A DNA stretch of 11,276 bases. Origin: Planctomycetota bacterium. Its GTDB lineage: Bacteria > Planctomycetota > Planctomycetia > Pirellulales > Pirellulaceae. A program made the position numbers and the translations under genes. Numbering within the stretch: the first letter of the stretch is position 1; each line of letters starts with the position of its first letter. The stretch is from positions 1 to 11,276 of the forward strand of contig JAPLNJ010000692.1 of NCBI GenBank assembly GCA_026692885.1, in the 5' to 3' direction. The notes below the pieces were generated by a model. The model worked only from the letters and a program-made list of their open reading frames with translations. It searched no databases and was not told the origin of the DNA. Below are positions 9,201 through 11,276 of this stretch, piece by piece.

Positions 9201-11276
9201 GCGATCGGATTGGTCGTCAGGTTCGTCCCGTAGGTCAGCGTGAACGTATCGCCGGCGATTGCGCCCGCTAACGCCAACTGCTGCACCTCGTTACGGTGAA
9301 CCGCAAAGACGAGCGAGGTATCCTCGTTCACGCTGGCCGTCGTCGGACCTTGGATCGTCGGCGCATCCTGCACCGGGTTCACTGTCAGCGTCACCGTATG
9401 CCGCACCGTCCGCAAAGCATCCAGAACCCGCGACGCCTCCGGCGTCAGGTTGCTGTTCCCCGAATCGTTGATCGTCAGCACCAACTGGTCCGTCCGCATC
9501 CCATCGTCCGGATCGCCCAGGTTGTAGTCCCGATCGCCCCGGTACGTCAGACCCGCCAACGCCGCGTTCAAATTCGCCAGTGCGCCCGTGAACCGTAGCG
9601 TCCGGTCATTGGTCCCCGTTCCCACCAGGAACGTCAACCCGGCCGTGCTGCCCAAGGTCAGCACGCCCTGACCCACGTCCAACGTCACCTGACCCAGCCA
9701 ATCCGGATCGTAAGGCTGATCCACATCGTTCACCAGCAACGCGCCCAGCCCCGTCGTCGCCACTGTGGACAGCGTGCTGCCCCCGCTCCACGACGCCACC
9801 ACCGGCGACACGCTCCGCCCTTCCAGACCCGTTCCGAAACTGAGCATGAACGGGTCACTGCCTGTGACCGTCACGTTCCCGTTCAACGCCGGGATCGAAT
9901 CCAGCGCTGCCTGCACATTCGGCTGGTCGACCACCGAGAACGCCGTTCCCGCTACGCCGTCGTACCACAACGTCACGTTGCCCGACGCCCCGCCTAGCGT
10001 CAGCGTCTGCACCATGTCGACGCGCACGCCATCCGAGACCGACGTCGCTGCTGCTGCCGCCGCATCCGTGACGGTCGTGCCCAAGAGCGGCAGATTCCGG
10101 CCCGCCAGCACGTTTCCGTACACCAGCGTGAACGGACCGCCCGTCGCGCCCAGCGCCAATACGTTGCCCGCCAGACCTGCGATGCCATCCAGATTCGCCT
10201 GCAACTCCGACACCTGCAGACCTGCGTACGGCGCCGTCAACACGGCCCCATTGGCCCCGCCAAACGACAGCATCACCGTGCCGCTCTCGCCGCCCAACGT
10301 CAGCGTCTGAACTTCGTTCCCACTGCCCTCCGTCAGCGTAGAGGGCGCCACGGTCCCGTTCGATGGCGCCAGAGCACTGGCGGTAAATTCCGTCAGGTTC
10401 GCGTTGGCCAGCTGGCCCTGGAACGTGATCGTCGCCACTGCGCCCGAAGTGGCCGTAACCACCGTGTTTCCCGCTCCGAACAATAAGTCCAGCGCCGCTT
10501 GCAGATTTCCCGCCAGTGTCGCCCCGCTGGCATTCCAGACGATCGGATTCGTCGTCAGGTTCGTCCCGTAGGTCAGCGTGAACCTGTCCCCGTCGGCCAG
10601 GGTGGCAGCAAACGTCAATAGCTGCACCTCGTTGCCGTGCCCCACAAACACGAGGGGCGTATCCTCGTCCACGCTGGCGGTCGTCGGTCCCTGGATCGTC
10701 GGCGCATCCTGCATTGGATTCACCGTCAGCGTCACCGTGTGCGTGCCCGTCAAACCGGCCGCCAACGTCCGTTCGCTGTCCGGTGTCAAGTCGGCGTTCC
10801 CCAGGTCGTTGATCGTCACCACCAACTGGTCCGTCCGGATCCCGTCCTCCGGATCGCCCGTGTTGTAGTCCCGATCGCCGCGATATGTCAGACCCGCCAG
10901 AGCCGCGTTCAATTCCGCCAGCGAGCCCGTGAATTGCAACATCCGGTCATTGGTTCCCGTCCCTACCAGGAACGTCAACCCGGCCGTGCTGCCCAAAGTC
11001 AGCACGCCCTGACCCACGTTCAACGTTACTTGGCCTAACCAATCCGGATCGTGGGCCTGATCCACGTCGTTCACCAACAACGCGCCCAACCCGGCCGTCG
11101 CCGTCGTGGCCAGCGTGCTGCCTCCGCTCCAAGAGGCCACGACCGGCGACACGCCCCGCCCTTCCAAGTTCTTTCCGAAGGTCAGCGTGAACGGGCCTAC
11201 CCCCCCCGTGACCGTCACGTTCCCGTTCAAGGCCCCGATCGAATTCAGCGCGTTCAGCACATTGATCTGCGTGTAG
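287..11276 (-). CDS. Giant cadherin-like/tandem-95 repeat protein with C-terminal dockerin type I domain (5' end outside window)
   Basis: At least 3,662 residues are open without a stop, ending at TGA 287-289. Domain order: a 447-448-residue repeat array (to residue 1526), six cadherin-like modules (1526-2537), four tandem-95 repeats (2538-2964), three repeats of about 130 residues (2965-3356), a fifth tandem-95 repeat (3357-3457), a dockerin (3465-3534) and an Ala/Glu-rich tail (3535-3657). Only three Cys are visible (2050, 2061, 3112), and Asp-rich DVD, DED and DxDG motifs recur, as in calcium-stabilised extracellular beta-sandwich proteins. No catalytic domain, transmembrane anchor, LPXTG or PEP-CTERM signal was recognised. 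The start is missing: five in-frame residues (YTQIN) precede the GTG at 11260 and continue a repeat unit, so that GTG is an internal Val codon. Signal peptide and promoter lie outside the window. By family knowledge this is an exported surface or matrix protein, possibly an adhesin. The exact role is unknown and no partner gene is visible. Confidence 0.95.
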   Translation of the reverse strand, partial: YTQINVLNALNSIGALNGNVTVTGGVGPFTLTFGKNLEGRGVSPVVASWSGGSTLATTATAGLGALLVNDVDQAHDPDWLGQVTLNVGQGVLTLGSTAGLTFLVGTGTNDRMLQFTGSLAELNAALAGLTYRGDRDYNTGDPEDGIRTDQLVVTINDLGNADLTPDSERTLAAGLTGTHTVTLTVNPMQDAPTIQGPTTASVDEDTPLVFVGHGNEVQLLTFAATLADGDRFTLTYGTNLTTNPIVWNASGATLAGNLQAALDLLFGAGNTVVTATSGAVATITFQGQLANANLTEFTASALAPSNGTVAPSTLTEGSGNEVQTLTLGGESGTVMLSFGGANGAVLTAPYAGLQVSELQANLDGIAGLAGNVLALGATGGPFTLVYGNVLAGRNLPLLGTTVTDAAAAAATSVSDGVRVDMVQTLTLGGASGNVTLWYDGVAGTAFSVVDQPNVQAALDSIPALNGNVTVTGSDPFMLSFGTGLEGRSVSPVVASWSGGSTLSTVATTGLGALLVNDVDQPYDPDWLGQVTLDVGQGVLTLGSTAGLTFLVGTGTNDRTLRFTGALANLNAALAGLTYRGDRDYNLGDPDDGMRTDQLVLTINDSGNSNLTPEASRVLDALRTVRHTVTLTVNPVQDAPTIQGPTTASVNEDTSLVFAVHRNEVQQLALAGAIAGDTFTLTYGTNLTTNPIAWNASGATLAANVQAALDLLLGAGNTVVTVSGGSATITFQGKLASANLAQFTASRLTLSNGTVTPSTLTQGSGNEVQTLTLGGASGTATLSFGGVSGAAVTAPYTGLQVSELQANLEGIPELAGNVLVLGALGGPFTVVYGNGLAGRNLPLLGTAVTGFATATVAPVSNGVRVDAVQTLNLSGASGSVTLWYEGVSGTTTVPAAAYTLANVQAALNSIGALNGNVTVTGAGPFTLTFGGGLEGRGVSPVVAAWTGGSTLATTATAGLGALLVNDVDQAYDPDWLGQVTLTVGQGVLTLGSTAGLTFLVGTGTNDRLLQFTGALANVNAALAGLTYRADRDFNLGDPDDGMRTDQLVVTIDDLGNTDLTPDSIRTLVAGWTSTHTVMLTVNPVQDAPTIQGPTTASVDEDTTLVFAGHGSEVQQLTFDNLHAEETFTLTYGTNLTTDPIFWDADGATLAADVQAALDTLLGAGNTVVTASSGALATITFQGKLANANLMQLTASSLAPPVGTVTPSTLTEGSGNEVQTLTLGGASGTATLSFGGASGAVLTAPYAGLQASELQANLEGIPGLVGNVWALGAMGGPFTVVFGNGLAGRNLPLLGTAVTGSATAAAALVSDGVRVDAVQTLTLSGASGSVTLSYDGVAGTAFSTYALVNVQTALNSIPALNGNVTVTGSGSGPFTLTFGKALEGRTVSPVVAAWSGGSTLATTATTGLGALLVNDVDQAYDPDWLGQVTLTVSHGLLNLGSTAGLTILVGTGTNDRTVQFTGALADLNAALAGLTYRGDQDYNTGDPRNGIQSDRLVLTINDLGNADLTPDALRSAAAGLTATQTVTLTVNPKHDTPNVSVLPPAQVVDEDQVLKFPAFSVFDVDARNLLTNPTLVYDPDWQGKVTLAVSYGTLWLNDATGVTYTGDRTRTVTLTGGLNALNNALRLQNVRYQGDANFNSRNRAPDPLNPLNDAGATDSVPNDTLTITIDDLLNTDIASPNITVTQTASNAVGITVNAKQDAPELPTVPGPQVVDEDQMLTLTTFSVFDVDARSRTTDPHAFEYDPDWQGTVTLTVSNGTVWLNDGGIDIGGPYVTYGGDHTRVVTITGGLDALNKALLDKNVRYQGDLNFNTGRFPENLVIQIIDSGYTDILGTGLSTLNATRTVPITVRPINDLPTIVIPGDMHNVLDEDSPLGVALRSESTGITVGDVDDINDPATIELQVVVHVRHGGLTLSNTGGLARAVLTAASASGQAPFRLDTYERIELQGTIANLNTVLATLVYFGDKDFNTGAVPEVLDIEVNDLGNTDYRTTAHTPASGQVVTDSRTITVEPINDAPTITVPSGLLKVVDEDAAAGLGLVDASSRGIVVDDIDRKCGLLPSDPDGKCDLLDLGAPVRLQVTVSVLHGGLVLTPPATVTIDQRVSVLTPPDDVEAPLQADTYQSWTLTGPIDDLNTALATLRYYGDEHFNTGTLPEVLTIGVNDLAYTDKATVAHVWNDPKALTAVTSITLTVQPINQPPTIQIPADLVPAKEDDANGQPVVNSTGVGITVGDVDDLYDPAVVQLQVTVSVLHGGLLFWNSNGVQMVSQTLASTTGQEPFRSNTYESITVQGSIANLNVALASLRYFGDANFNTGTLAEMLTVSVNDLGYTDKDTRAHLPTDWKALTTADSVVLTVLPTNDAPTIAVPANLNRSVGEDAPSGLLLVDTTLGVVGIRVDDLVDDIQDRGDIQLHVTLTVQHGGLTINPATVIETVLASADGVYPVHPDTYQQLILRGTIADLNQALTSLTYYGDKGFQTTTAPETLTVLVNDMGNTDYRTPGYPDYGVSDPLDLASRVSTNPNVTVPPRLSATKTLALTVTARTTNDPPIAVNDSFSTAEDTPLTVAATELTKNDLPGPLPQEASQHVRIVSSGFGVPSHGSLYYDGVKLIYTPNANWNGTDTFSYTIDDGDPTSTAQGTVSIMVTPVDDPPTAGNDAISTTENTPVTVSWATLKINDIPGPPDEVTAGQSVRLQPSGFGTPAHGSVSYDAPNAKVIYTPAADFFGTDTFTYTIDDGRPAFTALGTVTVTVQPVNNPPVVGDDLVLTAEDTPLTVAASVLLSNDRPGPANENGQTLQIVFVLTAAHGAVTLEGTNVVYRPAADFNGTDTFRYRVQDNGQSWDANSSALVSDFLTAEGTVTVTVTAVDDPPTARNDAAATNEDTPATIAVPTLLSNDIPGPPDEEAAGQRVRIVANGFSIPAYGTVAYDSVNANVIYTPQPDFHGTDTFTYTIDDGRPNSTALGTVTVTVAALNDAPVRTAGTTTPVTVLEDSANSTAVTLGLGGLTYAPGPATATDEAGQTLTFQVVAIPAFLTVWDGNALVSAGTTLADLAALRGLKYRTVDQANGTGNLTWTVTDSGSGTAPSVKTLTETLAVTVTAVNDRPERISEAPVPLSVLEDCAGSAAVTLGLGGLIYAPGPTAATDESGQPLTYRIMVIPAFLTVWLENGTTRVTPGTLLADLPALQGLKYKTVADANGTGNLTWTVTDSGSGSAPNVNTLTETLAVSVTAVNDAPVRTAGTPAAINVNEDNANSTAVTLGLSGLNYAAGPATATDEVGQQTLTYQITSIPAFVTLWLMNGSTQVTTGTALANLADLTALRGLKVKTVADANGTDFLVWTVTDSGSGTGTNVNTLPESLAITVNAVNDPPVATNDTLLTTEVTPVTVAASVLTSNDRPGPTNESSQTLRLVVGGFGTPAHGTVAYDGVNVIYTPAANFIGSDQFTYTITDNGVSPLTAVGTVLVTVTSSAAAEGPYQNPIDAHDVDGNGNVAPLDVLIIINYLNLTGVGGEAEASLRGPPYLDVDGDHHVTPSDVLTIIQELNFLSGGIVEAGEGEAAVAPQAAMAVAPVALFVGPASGLAIGSVAGLGEVTEASFGSRVTAEAAGLYSRPMTPPDSAPLSRQPAALYDDVDLDRFAIEQALAEMAGEFDQTAGEAATDRLFASLSG
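290..658 (-). other. C-terminal tail, Ala/Glu-rich with hydrophobic stretch and acidic end
   Basis: Residues 3535-3657. A Gly/Glu/Ala linker (EAGEGEAAV) leads to a mildly hydrophobic run at 3553-3579 (AAMAVAPVALFVGPASG and onward, 524-604), then a Ser/Thr/Pro-containing linker, and finally 42 residues (3616-3657, 290-415) rich in Asp, Glu, Ala and Leu that look helical (DLDRFAIEQALAEMAGEF and TDRLFASL). The tail lies after the dockerin, unlike clostridial dockerins that often end the protein. It may be a sorting or association signal, but no known signal class was matched. Confidence 0.6.
659..868 (-). other. Dockerin type I domain
   Basis: Residues 3465-3534. Two EF-hand-like calcium loops are visible: DVDGNGNVAPLD (3474-3485) followed by VLIIINYLN, and DVDGDHHVTPSD (3513-3524) followed by VLTIIQELN. 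The D.D(G)...(V/I)...D spacing and the following hydrophobic helix are classical for type I dockerins. The spacer between them (LTGVGGEAEASLRGPP) is longer than in clostridial cellulosomal dockerins. In Clostridia, dockerins bind cohesins. In planctomycetes they are frequent on large exported proteins without a cellulosome, and their partner is generally unknown. No cohesin is visible in this window. Confidence 0.92.
890..1192 (-). other. Tandem-95 repeat 5
   Basis: Residues 3357-3457. Reads NDPPVATNDTLLTTEVTPVT, then SNDRPGP, GFGTPAHGTVAYDGVNVIY, TPAANFIGSDQFTYTITDNG and GTVLVTVTS. It is the same family as repeats 1 to 4 but is separated from them by the three-copy block. The usual ED of EDTP is EV here, which may weaken a metal ligand. 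A short SSAAAEG linker joins it to the dockerin. Confidence 0.85.
1193..2368 (-). repeat. Three-copy repeat of about 130 residues (VLED...GLKY...TDSGSG type)
   Basis: Copies begin at residues 2965, 3093 and 3223 (bases 2368, 1984 and 1594) and are 128, 130 and 134 residues long. The shared pattern is ND.P.R, then V.V.ED.A.S.AVTLGL.GL.YA.GP..ATDE.GQ.LT, IPAF.T.W..N....V..GT.LA(D/N)L..L.GLK.(R/K)TV..ANGT..L.WTVTDSGSG, and TL.E.LA(V/I).V.AVND. Copy 2 carries the lone Cys3112 (VLEDC). The type is distinct from the tandem-95 repeats on both sides. Probably another extracellular beta-sandwich module; I do not recognise a named family. Confidence 0.8.
2369..3649 (-). other. Tandem-95 (VCBS/Big_9-like) repeats 1 to 4
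   Basis: Four repeats begin at residues 2538, 2641, 2747 and 2859 (bases 3649, 3340, 3022 and 2686), 103 to 112 residues each. All follow (N/D)(D/N)PP.A.(N/D)D....(E)(D/N)TP.TV...L..ND.PGP, then a G..HG or A.HG turn, V.Y.P...F.GTDTF.Y...D, and a closing GTV.(I/V).VT. strand. This is the recognisable tandem-95 / cadherin-like Ig-fold repeat of giant bacterial surface proteins. Repeat 3 has an insertion (QSWDANSSALVSDFL) before its last strand. Repeat 2 has ENTP in place of EDTP. Confidence 0.85.
3650..5722 (-). other. Cadherin-like modules M3 to M6 (HGGL type)
   Basis: M3 is residues 1847-2007 (5240-5722), M4 2008-2189 (4694-5239), M5 2190-2352 (4205-4693) and M6 2353-2537 (3650-4204). Each opens with IN(D/Q).PTI..P, then an ED motif, GI.V.D(V/I or L)D, a strand L.V...V.HGGL, a (D/N)TY......G.I.(D/N)LN..L..L.Y(F/Y)GD..F.T. 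core, and V(N)D(L/M).(N/Y)TD followed by a variable connector and a closing T(I/L/V)....N strand. Modules are more diverged from each other than the upstream 448-residue copies. M4 has an extra 17-residue insert with Cys2050 and Cys2061. M6 has a longer connector (GYPDYGVSDPLDLASRVS) before tandem-95 repeat 1. Class is by similarity to bacterial cadherin-like repeats. Confidence 0.7.
5723..6685 (-). other. Cadherin-like modules M1 and M2 (DPDW type)
   Basis: M1 is residues 1526-1691 (6188-6685) and M2 residues 1692-1846 (5723-6187). Both read VVDEDQ, then FSVFDVDAR, then EYDPDWQG or VYDPDWQG, a VTL.VS.GT.WLND strand pair, TGGL.ALN.AL....VRYQGD..FN, a D.L..D segment, and a closing ITV...D.P. 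The DED and DVD motifs are only 11 residues apart (in M1, residues 1542-1544 and 1556-1558). The DPDW.G..TL block matches the C-terminal block of the upstream 448-residue units, so M1 and M2 look like uninterrupted versions of the same domain. They are probably calcium-binding beta-sandwiches of the cadherin/CSPG-like class; an exact Pfam assignment cannot be made by eye. Confidence 0.75.
6683..8026 (-). repeat. Repeat copy 4, last and most divergent at its C-terminal side (448 residues)
   Basis: Residues 1079-1526. Linker DEDTTLVFAGHG, EVQ domains a, b and c, then LLVNDVDQAYDPDWLG. The final block has drifted from the others (VSHGLLNLGSTAGLTILVG, YRGDQDYNTGDPRNGIQSD) and ends in VNPKHDTP instead of VNPVQDAP, where it joins the six longer cadherin-like modules. 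A divergent edge copy is what one expects when inner copies are homogenised by recombination. Confidence 0.9.
8027..9370 (-). repeat. Repeat copy 3, complete (448 residues)
   Basis: Residues 631-1078. Same order as copy 2: linker (here NEDTSLVF in place of DEDT), EVQ domains a, b and c, then LLVNDVDQAYDPDWLG and the FTGALANVNAALAGLTY block. The loop in domain c is longest here (GTTTVPAAAYTLANVQ, against GTAFSVVDQPNVQ in copy 2). The cadherin-like block reads YRADRDFN where copies 1 and 2 have YRGDRDYN. Confidence 0.9.
9371..10711 (-). repeat. Repeat copy 2, complete (447 residues)
   Basis: Residues 184-630. Linker with DEDTPLVF at 198-205. EVQ domain a is at 210-314 (10319-10633), EVQ domain b at 315-413 (10022-10318), EVQ domain c at 414-507 (9740-10021), and the cadherin-like block at 508-630 (9371-9739). 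A run of five Ala lies in the b-c connector (AAAAA within TDAAAAAATS). The segment between NLTPE and HTVTLTV (ASRVLDALRTVR) differs from the TPDS.RTL.AG form of copies 1 and 3, so this short stretch is the most divergent part of the copy. Confidence 0.9.
10712..11276 (-). repeat. Repeat copy 1, partial (cut by window edge)
   Basis: The visible part begins inside the third EVQ-type domain (YTQIN-VLNALNSIGALNGNV, matching YTLANVQAALNSIGALNGNV of copy 3) and runs through LLVNDVDQAHDPDWLG and the FTGSLAELNAALAGLTYRGD block to VNPM. The loop after NVTVTG reads GVGPF and is encoded by a run of eight G on the coding strand (11200-11207). The corresponding loop differs in length or sequence in the other copies. 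Confidence 0.9.

Larger units (their letters stand above)
6683..11276 (-). repeat. In-gene tandem array, period about 1,344 bp (447-448 residues), three full copies plus one partial
   Basis: The anchor word gatcgaatt/gatcgaatc recurs at 11237, 9893, 8549 and 7211, giving spacings of 1344, 1344 and 1338 bp. A second anchor, the QDAPTIQGP linker (HDTP in the last case), begins at residues 184, 631, 1079 and 1527. All spacings are multiples of three, so the frame is kept. Each unit holds a short linker with a (D/N)EDT motif, three EVQ-type domains of about 105, 99 and 94 residues, then a block of about 123 residues running from LLVNDVDQ to the next linker. Copies look roughly 75-85% identical in protein by eye, and many DNA differences fall at third codon positions. 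The array continues past the right edge, so the total copy number is unknown. Confidence 0.95.

Noticed and set aside
9371..11276. RGD tripeptide in the YRGDRDYN segment as an integrin-binding motif
   Set aside because: It is part of the general (R/Q/F/Y)GD..(F/Y)N core of the fold, becomes RAD in copy 3, and has no reason to contact integrins in a free-living bacterium.
6683..11276. Repeat array as a mobile element or integrated duplication with its own genes
   Set aside because: All periods are multiples of three, no terminal repeats or transposase frames are seen, and the frame is open throughout. It is coding repeat, not an insertion.

Overview
The window is almost entirely one gene. A single open reading frame on the minus strand runs from the right edge of the window (base 11276, gene start not reached) to a TGA at 287-289. 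At least 3,662 residues of it are visible. It encodes a giant, repeat-built, presumably secreted or surface protein made of beta-sandwich modules and ending in a type I dockerin. Residue numbers below count from the GTG at 11260, so residue n begins at base 11260-3(n-1). That GTG is only the first start-like codon in the window, not the true start.

The probable source is a planctomycete (Pirellulales or Gemmatales type, high GC). Three things suggest this: a lone dockerin on a huge cadherin-like protein, tandem arrays of the 'EVQTLTL...G' and 'LN.AL..L.Y' repeat types common in giant planctomycete proteins, and intergenic inverted repeats whose chance translation gives 'FPRSAWER' / 'FPRGAWER' strings. 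This placement rests on family knowledge, not on a marker gene.

Layout in protein order (right to left in the window): (1) 6683-11276, a tandem array with a period of about 1,344 bp (447-448 residues), three full copies plus one cut by the window edge. Each copy carries three EVQ-type domains that appear to be inserted inside a cadherin-like domain. (2) 3650-6685, six divergent cadherin-like modules of 155-185 residues. (3) 2369-3649, four tandem-95 (VCBS/Big_9-like) repeats. (4) 1193-2368, three copies of a different repeat of about 130 residues. (5) 890-1192, a fifth tandem-95 repeat. (6) 659-868, the dockerin with two calcium loops. (7) 290-658, an Ala/Glu-rich tail of 123 residues with a hydrophobic stretch and a final acidic helix-like segment.

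Bases 1-286 hold no supportable gene. They contain a likely terminator for the giant gene (231-259), a 110-bp composite inverted repeat built of four small hairpins (118-227), and two further palindromes (1-46 and 70-82). No regulatory or secretion partner lies in the window. Any role in adhesion or matrix formation is inferred from domain type only.
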